NCBI GenBank assembly: GCA_934540955.1
Contig: CAKTCY010000015.1
Coordinates: forward strand, 1-36,700
Length of the DNA stretch: 36,700 nt
Origin: an uncultured Faecalibacterium sp.
GTDB lineage: Bacteria > Bacillota > Clostridia > Oscillospirales > Ruminococcaceae
Direction of reading: 5' to 3'
Position numbers and translations under genes: made by a program. Positions 25,104-33,166 of this stretch are shown here, piece by piece. The notes under the pieces were generated by a model that worked only from the letters and a program-made list of their open reading frames with translations, was not told where the DNA came from and searched no databases. Every line of letters starts with the position of its first letter. Position 1 is the first letter of the stretch.

Positions 25104-25145
25104 AAGGCATCCGCAGCCATCAATGTGCTGCGGATGCCTTTTTTG
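25104..25145 (+). terminator. Terminator of the nucleoside transporter operon
   Basis: A perfect 14-bp stem (25104-25117 with 25127-25140) with a 9-base loop ends in a T-run. Confidence 0.95.
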
Positions 25146-25201
25146 TACGGGAGATGGCACATTTTATCCATCTGTTTACCGGCAGAAAATGGCATTTTTA
25201 C

Positions 25202-25230
25202 TTGTAAAATACAACGAGATGTGCTATCAT
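25202..25230 (+). promoter_or_regulatory. Promoter of the Wzz/CpsD/CpsB operon
   Basis: TTGTAA (25202-25207), a 17-bp spacer and TATCAT (25225-25230). The start near 25237 leaves a leader of about 75 nt. Confidence 0.7.
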
Positions 25231-25310
25231 TAATAAACGAATGTGTATCTATAGGAACCCGGTGTACATTTCTTGCACTGCGGAAAACAAGAAAGGTGAG
25301 TTACTCTACT

Positions 25311-26021
25311 ATGGACGAAAGAACAACTATGGGACAGTCGCTCCGGAGCGCGGAGGACGAGGAGACCATTGATCTGATGGAGCTGGCCCGCCTGCTGTGG
25401 GCTCATGCCGTGCAGATCGTGGCAGCAGCTGTTGCGGCAGCGCTGATTTGCCTGCTGGTGTGCGTGTTTGCACTTACACCCAAGTATCAGGCCTCCATCA
25501 ACATGATCGTGAATACCCGGCAGGACACGACCTCTACCTTTACCAGTGATAACTTCAACTCGGCTAAGAACCTGATCAGCACCTATGCGGTCATCATCAA
25601 GGGCAACACCGTGCTGAACGAGGTGATCGACACGCTGGAGCTGGACATGACCTACGGCGAGCTGTATAGCATGGTGGAGGTGACCAGCGTGGACTCCACC
25701 CAGATCATGAAGATCACGGTCACCGATACAGATGCAGAGCGTGCGGGCGAGATCGTCGAAACCATTGCGGACATCGTGCCCGATGTGCTGGTGGAAAAGG
25801 TGGAGGCCGGCTCCTGCAAGACGGTGAGCGATGTGTCTATCAACCCCAACAAGGTGTTCCCCCAGACTAAAAAGTACGTTGTGCTGGCCGGTCTGCTGGG
25901 CGCTGTGGTGGTGTGCGGCGTGCTGGTGCTGGCACATCTGCTGCACGATACCGTTGTGGACGACGAAGATGTTCAGAAGAAGCTCGGCCTGCCCGTGCTG
26001 GGCCTGATCCCGGAGGTGTAA
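25311..26021 (+). CDS. Wzz/CpsC-type polysaccharide co-polymerase (tyrosine kinase adaptor)
   Basis: The 236-residue protein has a cytoplasmic N-terminus with EETIDLMELARLLW, a first membrane helix (about 33-54), an extracellular domain and a second helix near the C-terminus (about 187-208). The short tail DDEDVQKKLGLPVLGLIPEV then re-enters the cytoplasm. This two-helix layout with the LPVLG..P end is that of Wzz/YveK/CpsC proteins. They control glycan chain length and activate the partner CpsD kinase. The ATG at 25311 has AAGGTGAG upstream. The kinase gene begins 4 bases after the stop. Confidence 0.88.
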   Translation: MDERTTMGQSLRSAEDEETIDLMELARLLWAHAVQIVAAAVAAALICLLVCVFALTPKYQASINMIVNTRQDTTSTFTSDNFNSAKNLISTYAVIIKGNTVLNEVIDTLELDMTYGELYSMVEVTSVDSTQIMKITVTDTDAERAGEIVETIADIVPDVLVEKVEAGSCKTVSDVSINPNKVFPQTKKYVVLAGLLGAVVVCGVLVLAHLLHDTVVDDEDVQKKLGLPVLGLIPEV

Positions 26022-26025
26022 GACG

Positions 26026-26790
26026 ATGTGGAATCTGTTTGGTAAAAAGAAAAAAGAAGGCGAGCACCGCACCCTGCAGCTGATCACCGATAAGGGAATG
26101 CCCTTTGGCTATGTGGAGGCCTACAAGTCTCTGCGCACCAATCTGGACTTTATGGCAGGCTCCATGGACGTGCACACGCTGGTCATCACCAGTACCGTGC
26201 CGGAGGAATCCAAGAGCAATGTGGCGGTCAATCTGGCGCTGACGCTGGCCGAAAGCGGCAAAAAGGTGGCTCTGGTAGACTGCGACCTGCGCAAGCCGGT
26301 GCTGCACCGCTACCTGAAGGCGGGCCACAACGTAAAGGGCGTTTCCAACGTGCTGTCCAACCAGTGCACGCTGGACGAGGCGCTGCAGGAGCTCAAGGAA
26401 ATGAACCTGACCTTCCTGCCCGCCGGCACCCCGCCGCCGAACCCCTCCGAGATGCTGAGCCAGCCGCAGATGCAGGCCATGGTGGATGCCCTGCGGGAAA
26501 AGTTCGACTTTGTCATCGTTGACGCGCCCCCGGTGTCTGTGGTCACCGATGCAGCCGTCATCGGCCGCTATGTGGACGGCGCGATCTTTGCAGTGCGCTC
26601 CGACTACGCCCCCGCCGATGCAGTGCGCGGCGCAGTGAAAAAGCTGCAGGATGCCGGTGTTAAAGTGCTGGGCAGCGTGCTGACCCGCTACGACATGAAA
26701 AAGGCACTCAAGGGCTCCAGCTACGCATACAGCTATGCCTACAATTACAACTATGCCTACGGCAAGCAGGATGCCACTGCCGGTAAATAA
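26026..26790 (+). CDS. cpsD: CpsD/CapB-type bacterial tyrosine kinase
   Basis: The 254-residue BY-kinase autophosphorylates on a C-terminal tyrosine cluster and steers capsule or exopolysaccharide assembly with Wzz. EAYKSLRTNLDF is the activation/oligomerisation motif. The Walker A region reads STVPEESKSNVAVNLAL, keeping the lysine but replacing the usual G-x-GKS/T glycines. Walker A' is KVALVDCDLRKP, and Walker B is DFVIVDAPPV. The last 25 residues carry seven Tyr in SYAYSYAYNYNYAYG. The operon order Wzz-kinase-phosphatase is canonical. Whether the altered Walker A lowers activity cannot be judged from sequence. Confidence 0.9.
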   Translation: MWNLFGKKKKEGEHRTLQLITDKGMPFGYVEAYKSLRTNLDFMAGSMDVHTLVITSTVPEESKSNVAVNLALTLAESGKKVALVDCDLRKPVLHRYLKAGHNVKGVSNVLSNQCTLDEALQELKEMNLTFLPAGTPPPNPSEMLSQPQMQAMVDALREKFDFVIVDAPPVSVVTDAAVIGRYVDGAIFAVRSDYAPADAVRGAVKKLQDAGVKVLGSVLTRYDMKKALKGSSYAYSYAYNYNYAYGKQDATAGK

Positions 26791-26805
26791 TAAGGAAGCA
26801 CTGCT

Positions 26806-27558
26806 ATGACCGATCTGCATTGTCACATTCTGCCCGGCATCGATGACGGCGCAAGGGATACAGCAGTCTCGCTGGAGCTGCTGCGCAGGGAATATGAGGA
26901 CGGTGTGCGAAATATCGCCTTCACCAGCCACTTCAACAGCGAGCGCACCACGGTGGAAGCCTTTACAGCAAAGCGGCAGGCTGCCTTTGAGCAGCTGACC
27001 GCCGCGCTGGAGGGGCAGCCCATGCAGTTTGATTTCAAGCTGGGGGCTGAGGTGTTCTTCTCTCCCGGCCTGTGCGAGCTGGATACCCGGGCGCTGTGCA
27101 TGGGGGATACCGCCTATCTGCTGCTGGAATTTCCCACCACCCACAAGCCTCACTTTATCCGGCAGACCCTGTACAATCTGCAGCAGCAGGGCATCGTGCC
27201 GCTGATCGCGCATATCGAGCGCTACCCCTATGTGCTGGAGGACCCCACCCTGCTGTACGACTGGGTAGCCGCCGGTGCCTATGCACAGATCAACGCCGGA
27301 GCACTGCTGGAGCCCAAGCTCTGCAAAAAGCTGTGCAAGTTCATCCAGTGGGGCTTGGTCCATGTCATCTCCACCGACACCCATTCCCCGGACAAGCGCC
27401 CGCCCCGCATGGCACAGGGCGTGCAGCAGTTGGAAAAGCATCTGGGCAGGGAAGCGGCTGAACGCATCGTGCGCAACGGCGATGAGCTGTTCCACGATCA
27501 GGAGCTGGACGCTGTGACCCTGCATCAGCCCAAAAAGCTTTTGGGTATGTGGGTCTGA
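26806..27558 (+). CDS. cpsB: CpsB/CapC-type tyrosine-protein phosphatase (PHP family)
   Basis: The 250-residue, manganese-dependent PHP-fold phosphatase removes phosphate from the CpsD tyrosine cluster. It opens with TDLHCHILPGIDDGARD, the family hallmark (H-x-H and DD metal ligands). Further metal-binding positions lie in FTSHF, GAEVFF, IAHIERYPYV and ISTDTHSPD. The size is standard. The start at 26806 has AAGGAA upstream, 15 bases after the kinase stop. With the two preceding genes it forms the phosphoregulatory cycle for polysaccharide export. Confidence 0.93.
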   Translation: MTDLHCHILPGIDDGARDTAVSLELLRREYEDGVRNIAFTSHFNSERTTVEAFTAKRQAAFEQLTAALEGQPMQFDFKLGAEVFFSPGLCELDTRALCMGDTAYLLLEFPTTHKPHFIRQTLYNLQQQGIVPLIAHIERYPYVLEDPTLLYDWVAAGAYAQINAGALLEPKLCKKLCKFIQWGLVHVISTDTHSPDKRPPRMAQGVQQLEKHLGREAAERIVRNGDELFHDQELDAVTLHQPKKLLGMWV

Positions 27559-27577
27559 TCCTAAAGTAAGGAGAAAA

Positions 27578-27610
27578 CTGCCCGGGCGGAGGAGCACTCT
27601 GCCCGGGCAG
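27578..27610 (+). promoter_or_regulatory. Hairpin with a Shine-Dalgarno-like loop between cpsB and the next gene
   Basis: A perfect 10-bp stem CTGCCCGGGC/GCCCGGGCAG (27578-27587 with 27601-27610) presents GGAGGAG in its 13-base loop. AAGGAG lies just before the stem (27568-27573), and the next ATG is 12 bases after it. The tail CGGATTTTAG is only weakly terminator-like. It may be an attenuator, or it may bring the upstream AAGGAG close to the start. Confidence 0.55.
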
Positions 27611-27621
27611 CGGATTTTAGT

Positions 27622-28416
27622 ATGAAGAAAAATAAGGTTCTGAAAATCATAGGAACCGTGCTGTGGGCGCTGCTGGTCTTGCTGGCAATGGCTGTCCTTT
27701 GCGTGGTGCTGTATGTCCGCAATATGGCAGCCGGTCTGCCGGAGACCCTGCCGGATGGCTCGGCGGACAGTGCACAGGTCACCCTGACGGATGACGAGCT
27801 GGATAAGCTGTTCAGCGGTGAGATCACGCTGGAGGAGCTGATCGGCGAAGCAGCCGCGTCCGGCAGCGGGGAACAGGAGGCATCCGCCAGTGCCCCGCAG
27901 GAGGGGGCGGATCCGGCATCTGCTCCGGCAGCATCTGCTGCTTCCCCGGCAGGCTCTGTCTCCCGGACGGAGAGCAGCAGTACCGCGTCCTCCGGCAAGC
28001 AGGAGACTGTCGGCACAGCCAATTCCGGCACAGAAAAACCGGCGTCCTCCTCCGGCAAACAGAATGCTTCCTATGAAAAGGAGGTAAAAACGCTGCTGAA
28101 GCGGCTGTACAGCGTCAAGGCACGCGCCGAGGCAGAGCTGAACAGCTGCATTGCCGGAGCAAAGGCAGAGTTCTATGCGCTGCCGGAGTCTCAGCAGACA
28201 CAGGCCCGCAAGCTCTCCATTGTATTGGCCAGAAGCGGCAGACTGTATGCAATGCAGGCCTCCTATGATAAGGAAGTGGAGAGCATCGTCAGCCAGATGC
28301 GCGCCGTGCTGACCGCCAACGGCCAGAGCACCGCACTGGCTGATCAGGCAATGGCCTCCTATAAGGCGCAAAAGAGCGCCATGTACGCCCAGCTGACTTC
28401 AAAGCTGTACTCCTGA
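27622..28416 (+). CDS. Membrane-anchored protein of unknown function with Ser/Ala-rich linker
   Basis: The 264-residue product has a basic N-terminus, one membrane helix (about residues 9-31) and an acidic segment (DDELDKLFSGEITLEELIGE). A low-complexity Ser/Ala/Gly/Glu linker spans about 92-150, and a C-terminal alpha-helical, probably coiled-coil domain of about 110 residues ends TSKLYS. No enzyme motif is visible. There is no ribosome site directly before the ATG; the closest are in or before the hairpin at 27578-27610. Its position after the Wzz/CpsD/CpsB genes suggests an envelope role, but I do not recognise the family. Confidence 0.75.
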   Translation: MKKNKVLKIIGTVLWALLVLLAMAVLCVVLYVRNMAAGLPETLPDGSADSAQVTLTDDELDKLFSGEITLEELIGEAAASGSGEQEASASAPQEGADPASAPAASAASPAGSVSRTESSSTASSGKQETVGTANSGTEKPASSSGKQNASYEKEVKTLLKRLYSVKARAEAELNSCIAGAKAEFYALPESQQTQARKLSIVLARSGRLYAMQASYDKEVESIVSQMRAVLTANGQSTALADQAMASYKAQKSAMYAQLTSKLYS

Positions 28417-28435
28417 CCCGCAAAACGACTACTGA

Positions 28436-28500
28436 CCACCCGCAGCCTCTTCTCCGGGCACTGACTGTGCCGGAAAAGGACTGCGGGTGGCTTTGTTTTG
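28436..28500 (+). terminator. Long terminator after the 27622 gene
   Basis: Outer arms CCACCCGCAG/CTGCGGGTGG (28436-28445 with 28481-28490) enclose an inner CCGGGCAC/GTGCCGG hairpin and are followed by CTTTGTTTTG. Confidence 0.93.
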
Positions 28501-28731
28501 CCTTTTTTGCCGTGATATGGAGAAAAATGTCAATGACATGGAGGGATGACTCTGCGGCAGAGACGCTGCCTTTTATGCCGACAGGGGAGGGTGGATTGTA
28601 CGCGCCAACGGAACAATCCCCCCAAAGGTCGGAAAAGTAGCACTTTTACCTACAAATATACGGAAAATTTGTATAAAGTATAAGATTTCACTCATGCTTT
28701 GCTGCAATAAAGTGAATTTTTTTCATGTAAA
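28501..28731. other. Intergenic region without a gene
   Basis: I see no supportable gene. It contains a small GGCAG/CTGCC hairpin followed by TTTT (near 28560-28575), an imperfect inverted repeat GGATTGT/ACAATCC (near 28592-28620), and an A/T-rich tract that leads into the opp promoter. Confidence 0.5.
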
Positions 28732-28760
28732 TTGACAAAAATCGTGGTTATCTTTATAAT
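28732..28760 (+). promoter_or_regulatory. Perfect consensus promoter of oppBCDF
   Basis: TTGACA (28732-28737), a 17-bp spacer and TATAAT (28755-28760). Predicted start about 28767. Confidence 0.9.
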
Positions 28761-28766
28761 AGACAG

Positions 28767-28955
28767 AGTGTTTCTCGGGTATGGACGATGGTGTTTGTGC
28801 AACCGCAAGATGCCATCGTTTTATTATTCGCTTTTCTGTCCGCGTGCCAAGGACAGACGTCCGCTATGTGTGAGGCTGGCGGACTGCGGGAAAGTGTGGC
28901 TCGGCCTGAGAGCAAAAACAGTAATTCATTGATAGGATTGGAGTGGCATCAAACG
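28767..28955 (+). promoter_or_regulatory. Structured opp leader with attenuator-like hairpin
   Basis: Three hairpins stand in series. ACGATGG/CCATCGT (28785-28791 with 28813-28819) is followed by TTTATTATT, CTGTCC/GGACAG spans 28836-28856, and GTCCGC/GCGGAC spans 28859-28884. The first looks like an early terminator within about 60 nt of the start. I recognise no riboswitch class. A 30-codon frame from 28781 lacks a ribosome site. Confidence 0.5.
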
Positions 28956-29873
28956 ATGGCAAAGTACATCATCAAGCGTGTCGCAATGGGTATCTTCAGT
29001 ATCTTCATTGTGGCTACGGTTACCTTTTTTGTCATGAACCTGGTCCCCGGTGGCCCGTTCGTGGCAGAAAAGTCCATCAGCGCCGCTGCTCAGCAGGCTC
29101 TGGCCGAAAAGTATGGCCTGGATAAGCCGCTGGGTGTGCAGTACGTCAACTATATGAAGAGCCTTTTGCACGGCGATCTGGGTCTGAGCCTGCGTCAGCG
29201 CGGCCGTACCGTGAACCAGATCATCGCCAGCAAGCTGCCGGTCTCCTGCCGTCTGGCAGGCATTGCAGTGGTTGTGGCTCTGTGCGTGGGCATCCCGCTG
29301 GGCTGCATTTCCGCTTATAACCGCGGCAAGTGGCTGGATAACATTATTATCGTGTTTGCTACCTGTGGCATCGCGATCCCCAGCTTTATTTCCAGCGTGC
29401 TGCTTTTGTACCAGTTTGGTATGAACATGAAGGTGCTGCCTACGGTTGGTCTGAACAGCGCAGCTGCCTATATCATGCCGGTCACCGCGCTGGCCATCTA
29501 TCCGTCGGCTTATATCACCCGTCTGATGCGCTCCAGCCTGCTGGACGTCATGGGTCAGGACTATATGCGCACTGCCCGCGCAAAGGGCGTGTCCCAGTTC
29601 ATGATCCTGTTCAAGCACGCACTGCGCAACGCCATTCTGCCTGTCATCACCTATGTCGGCCCCATGCTGGCCAGCCTGATGACCGGTTCTTTCGTGGTGG
29701 AAAAGATCTTCTCCGTGCCCGGTCTGGGCCGCGACTTCGTGTCTGCCATCACCAACCGTGACTACACCATGATCATGGGCACCACCATCCTGCTGTCCAG
29801 CATGGTCATCATTGCAAACGTGGTCGTGGATATCCTTTATAAGATCATCGACCCGCGCATCAAGCTGCAGTAA
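28956..29873 (+). CDS. oppB: Oligopeptide ABC transporter permease OppB
   Basis: The 305-residue, six-helix BPD_transp_1 permease begins KYIIKRVAMGIFSIFIVATVT, the typical OppB/DppB first helix, then MNLVPGGPF. The ATPase-coupling EAA loop is GQDYMRTARAKGVSQFMILFKHALRNAILP, and GSFVVEKIFSVPGLG follows. The start at 28956 fits the family N-terminus and has GGAG 12 bases upstream; the open frame before it runs through the structured leader. With OppC it forms the peptide channel. OppC follows after 18 bases. Confidence 0.95.
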   Translation: MAKYIIKRVAMGIFSIFIVATVTFFVMNLVPGGPFVAEKSISAAAQQALAEKYGLDKPLGVQYVNYMKSLLHGDLGLSLRQRGRTVNQIIASKLPVSCRLAGIAVVVALCVGIPLGCISAYNRGKWLDNIIIVFATCGIAIPSFISSVLLLYQFGMNMKVLPTVGLNSAAAYIMPVTALAIYPSAYITRLMRSSLLDVMGQDYMRTARAKGVSQFMILFKHALRNAILPVITYVGPMLASLMTGSFVVEKIFSVPGLGRDFVSAITNRDYTMIMGTTILLSSMVIIANVVVDILYKIIDPRIKLQ

Positions 29874-29891
29874 GAGAAAGGAGCGATTTTC

Positions 29892-30941
29892 ATGGAAAAC
29901 ATTAAAAAGAATCCGCTCAGCCTGCAGCTCAACGCGGAGGATTTTCTGCCCGCCAGCAATGAGGAAAAGCAGAGTCTGGTGGTCATGCGCGAAAGCGTCA
30001 ACTTCTGGAAGGACGGTATCCGCCGCCTGAAGAAGAACAAGATCGCCATGGTCAGCTTTGTGTTCATCATTGCCATTGCCATCTTTGCCTACCTGCTGCC
30101 CGCCGTCTGGCCCTACAGCTACTCCGAGCAGATGAAGGGCAGCAACAACCTGAAGCCCTTTGAGTACTCTGCCTCCGAGCAGGCGCGTATCGACGCAGGC
30201 GAAAAGGTGTTCCCGCACATTCTGGGCACCGACCGTATGGGCCGTGACTTTGCTGTGCGTATCATGATGGGCACCCGCGTCAGCCTGTCCGTCGGTCTGA
30301 TCGCCTCTGTGCTGGTGCTGATCATCGGCGCCACCTACGGTGCGGTTGCGGCCTTTGCCGGTGGCTGGGTGGACAATATCATGATGCGCATTACAGATAT
30401 TCTGTATACCATCCCCGATATTCTGCTGATCATCCTGCTGGGCATGGCACTGAAGGATCCGCTGGATGCACTGGCTTCCAAGCCCGGCTTCAAGTGGATG
30501 CAGACCCTTGGCCCCAACATGATCTCCATCTTCATCATCTTTGCTCTGCTGTACTGGGTCGGCATGGCGCGTATCGTCCGCAGCCAGATCCTGATCCTGA
30601 AGGAGAGCGAGTACGTTACCGCTGCCCGCGCACTGGGCGCATCCGGCGGCCGTATCATCAAAAAGCATCTGCTCACCAACTGCATCGGTACCCTGATCGT
30701 TACCACCACCCTGCAGATCCCGGCCTCCATCTTTACCGAGAGCTACCTGAGCTTCATTGGTCTGGGTGTTGCAGCCCCGCTGCCTTCTCTGGGTTCTCTG
30801 GCTACCGATGCCGTCAAGGGCATGAACACCTACCCCCATCTGCTGATCGCCCCCGCACTGATGATCAGCGTGATGATCCTTGTGTTCAACCTGTTCGGCG
30901 ACGGCCTGCGCGATGCCTTTGACCCGAAGCTGAAGAATTGA
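29892..30941 (+). CDS. oppC: Oligopeptide ABC transporter permease OppC
   Basis: The 349-residue permease has a longer cytoplasmic N-terminus than OppB (about 55 residues) before the first helix MVSFVFIIAIAIFAYLLP. The periplasmic loop carries ILGTDRMGRDFAVRIMMGTRVSLSVG, a strong OppC/DppC signature. The EAA loop is KESEYVTAARALGASGGRIIKKHLL, and the C-terminal block TESYLSFIGLGVAAPLPSLG is also diagnostic. GAAAGGAG precedes the ATG. Fifteen bases separate it from oppD. Confidence 0.95.
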   Translation: MENIKKNPLSLQLNAEDFLPASNEEKQSLVVMRESVNFWKDGIRRLKKNKIAMVSFVFIIAIAIFAYLLPAVWPYSYSEQMKGSNNLKPFEYSASEQARIDAGEKVFPHILGTDRMGRDFAVRIMMGTRVSLSVGLIASVLVLIIGATYGAVAAFAGGWVDNIMMRITDILYTIPDILLIILLGMALKDPLDALASKPGFKWMQTLGPNMISIFIIFALLYWVGMARIVRSQILILKESEYVTAARALGASGGRIIKKHLLTNCIGTLIVTTTLQIPASIFTESYLSFIGLGVAAPLPSLGSLATDAVKGMNTYPHLLIAPALMISVMILVFNLFGDGLRDAFDPKLKN

Positions 30942-30955
30942 TGAGGTGAACAGAA

Positions 30956-31957
30956 ATGAGCGAGAAAATTCTTGATATCAAAGATGAACGCCTTTCTTTC
31001 TTCACCCCTGCGGGCGAAGTAAAGGCACTGAACGGCGTTTCCTTTACCATGAATCAGGGCGATGTTCTGGGCGTTGTGGGCGAGTCCGGCTCCGGTAAGT
31101 CGGTCACCGCCTACTCCGTTATGGGCCTGACCGCTTACCCCGGCAAGCTGGTGGGCGGTAAGGTGTGGTTCAACGGCCACGAGATCGAGAACATGAAGGA
31201 GAAGGACTTCCGCAAGATCCGCGGCAACGAGGTCTCCATCATCTTCCAGGACCCCATGACCAGTCTGAACCCGGTGTACACCATCGGCAACCAGATTGTG
31301 GAGGTCATCCGCCTGCACACCGATAAGAACAAGACCGAGGCATGGGCACGCGCTAAGGAGCTGCTGGAGCTGGTCGGCATCAACGAGCCCGAGAAGCGCC
31401 TGAAGCAGTACCCCCACGAGCTGTCCGGCGGTATGCGCCAGCGCGTGATGATCGCCATTGCACTGGCCTGTGAGCCCAAGCTGCTGATCGCCGACGAGCC
31501 CACCACCGCACTGGACGTGACCATTCAGGCACAGATCCTTGAGCTGATGCAGGATCTGCGCAAGAAGCTGGGCATGAGCATCATCATGATTACCCACGAT
31601 CTGGGTGTCGTGGCATCCATGTGCGAGAAGATCGCTGTCATGTACGCCGGCCACATTGTGGAGTACGGCACCACCGACGAGATCTTCTATCAGCCGGGTC
31701 ACGAGTACACCAAGGGTCTGATCAACTCTATCCCTAAGCTGAACACCGCAGAGCACGAGCGCCTTGTGCCCATCGAGGGTACCCCTGTGGACCTGCTGAA
31801 TCCACCGGCCGGCTGCCCCTTTGCGCCCCGCTGCAAGAACTGCATGAAGATCTGTCTGAGCAAGATGCCCCCGCGCACCGAGCTCAGCGATACCCACTAT
31901 ACCTACTGCTGGCTGCAGCAGAAGGCTGCATTTGAGAAAGGGGAAAAGGCAGAATGA
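30956..31957 (+). CDS. oppD: Oligopeptide ABC transporter ATPase OppD
   Basis: The 333-residue ATPase has Walker [11 protein letters not shown]-loop [11 protein letters not shown], signature [10 protein letters not shown], Walker [13 protein letters not shown] and H-loop ITHDLGVV. It ends with the oligopeptide/dipeptide C-terminal domain containing [19 protein letters not shown] and a cysteine cluster that in relatives can bind an iron-sulfur centre. The Walker A ends in Ser-Val where Thr is commoner, which is frequent in OppD. Its stop overlaps the oppF start by 4 bases (ATGA). Confidence 0.96.
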   Translation: MSEKILDIKDERLSFFTPAGEVKALNGVSFTMNQGDVLGVVGESGSGKSVTAYSVMGLTAYPGKLVGGKVWFNGHEIENMKEKDFRKIRGNEVSIIFQDPMTSLNPVYTIGNQIVEVIRLHTDKNKTEAWARAKELLELVGINEPEKRLKQYPHELSGGMRQRVMIAIALACEPKLLIADEPTTALDVTIQAQILELMQDLRKKLGMSIIMITHDLGVVASMCEKIAVMYAGHIVEYGTTDEIFYQPGHEYTKGLINSIPKLNTAEHERLVPIEGTPVDLLNPPAGCPFAPRCKNCMKICLSKMPPRTELSDTHYTYCWLQQKAAFEKGEKAE

Positions 31958-32949
31958 GTGAACACAAGACGCTGGTCGAAGTCCAGCACCTGCAGCAGTA
32001 TTTCCCCGCCGGCGGTGTGGGCAAGAACCGCAAGTACGTTCAGGCTGTGGATGACGTAAGCTTTGCCATCCGCAAGGGCGAGACCCTTGGTCTGGTAGGC
32101 GAGTCCGGCTGTGGCAAGACCACCACCGGCCGCACCCTGCTGCGCCTGTACGAGCCCACCGGCGGCAAGATCTACTACGACGGCAACCTGCTGTTTGATA
32201 AGGAAAACAAGATCGCAGTGGATATGCTGCCCTACCGCCGCCGGATGCAGATCGTTTTTCAGGATCCCTACGCTAGTCTGGACCCCCGCATGACCATCGG
32301 CGACATCGTGGGTGAGGGCATTGATATCCATCATCTGGCCGAGAACGAAAAGGATCGTCACGATAAGATCATCGCCCTGCTGGAGCGCGTTGGCCTGAAC
32401 AGCGAGCATGCAAACCGCTACTGCCACGAGTTCTCCGGTGGTCAGCGTCAGCGCGTGGGCATTGCCCGTGCACTGGCCGTGAACCCCGAGTTCATCGTTT
32501 GTGACGAGCCTGTTTCCGCACTGGACGTTTCCATTCAGGCACAGGTCGTCAATATGTTCGAGGATCTGCAGCAGGAGATGGGTCTGACCTACCTGTTCAT
32601 CGCCCATGACCTGAGCGTTGTCAAGCACATCTCCAACCGCATCGGCGTCATGTATCTGGGCAAGATGGTGGAGCTGGCCGACAGCTACGAGTTGATCGCC
32701 CACAGCATCCACCCCTACACCCGCAGCCTGATCTCCGCTATTCCGGTGGCAGACCCCATTACGGCCCGCCAGTCCAAGCGTATCGTGCTGCAGGGCGATG
32801 TGCCCAGCCCCCTGAACCCGCCGTCCGGCTGCCGTTTCCGCACCCGCTGCCCCTATGCAGACGAGCAGTGCGCAAACGAGGTGCCCGAGTTCAAGGAGGT
32901 CTCCACCGGCCACTGGGCAGCCTGCCATCACCTTGACCGCGTGAAGTGA
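31954..32949 (+). CDS. oppF: Oligopeptide ABC transporter ATPase OppF
   Basis: The 331-residue partner ATPase of OppD has Walker [11 protein letters not shown]-loop [11 protein letters not shown], signature [10 protein letters not shown], Walker [13 protein letters not shown] and H-loop IAHDLSVV. The C-terminal oligo_HPY segment [23 protein letters not shown] also carries cysteines. It is translated by overlap from oppD. After its stop there is no obvious terminator before the oppA control region. Confidence 0.96.
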   Translation: MSEHKTLVEVQHLQQYFPAGGVGKNRKYVQAVDDVSFAIRKGETLGLVGESGCGKTTTGRTLLRLYEPTGGKIYYDGNLLFDKENKIAVDMLPYRRRMQIVFQDPYASLDPRMTIGDIVGEGIDIHHLAENEKDRHDKIIALLERVGLNSEHANRYCHEFSGGQRQRVGIARALAVNPEFIVCDEPVSALDVSIQAQVVNMFEDLQQEMGLTYLFIAHDLSVVKHISNRIGVMYLGKMVELADSYELIAHSIHPYTRSLISAIPVADPITARQSKRIVLQGDVPSPLNPPSGCRFRTRCPYADEQCANEVPEFKEVSTGHWAACHHLDRVK

Positions 32950-33013
32950 AAACACCTCACACCGGTAAGAAGTGAAAGTAATTCAACTTAGCGCTGAAAT
33001 GTTGTCACAAAAT

Positions 33014-33043
33014 GGTTACAGTCCAAGTTTTGGACTTGTAACC
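33014..33043. promoter_or_regulatory. Palindromic operator over the oppA -35 box
   Basis: GGTTACA-GTCCAA (33014-33026) and TTGGAC-T-TGTAACC (33030-33043) form a near-perfect inverted repeat with one bulged base. The right arm contains the TTGTAA -35 hexamer (33036-33041), so a bound protein would block polymerase. The regulator is not identifiable from the site. Confidence 0.6.
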
Positions 33044-33064
33044 GGCGTGAGAACGCATTATAAT
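33036..33064 (+). promoter_or_regulatory. Promoter of oppA
   Basis: TTGTAA (33036-33041), a 17-bp spacer and TATAAT (33059-33064). The start is near 33071, and the leader is about 96 nt. Confidence 0.82.
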
Positions 33065-33077
33065 CATTCGTGTTCCT

Positions 33078-33100
33078 CCGGTGCACAATTTTTGCACCGG
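33078..33100 (+). other. 5'-proximal hairpin of the oppA mRNA
   Basis: A perfect 8-bp stem CCGGTGCA/TGCACCGG with a 7-base loop lies 7 bases from the predicted mRNA start. It has no terminator tract, so it more likely stabilises the 5' end. Confidence 0.5.
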
Positions 33101-33166
33101 ATCGAATATAGAGGCGGCTGGGGCAACCTAGCACACTCAAATTTGATATAAGGGAAGGATATTATT

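Noticed and set aside
25867..28371. Very long minus-strand open frame (over 800 codons)
   Set aside because: It covers three genes with recognisable families on the plus strand; the translation is low in complexity with no known domain.
28781..28873. 30-codon leader peptide before oppB
   Set aside because: There is no ribosome site, and it overlaps the hairpin stems; codons show no stalling pattern.
28926..30839. Long minus-strand open frame across oppB and oppC
   Set aside because: His/Gln/Asp-rich shadow of membrane-protein codons, without a start signal or family match.
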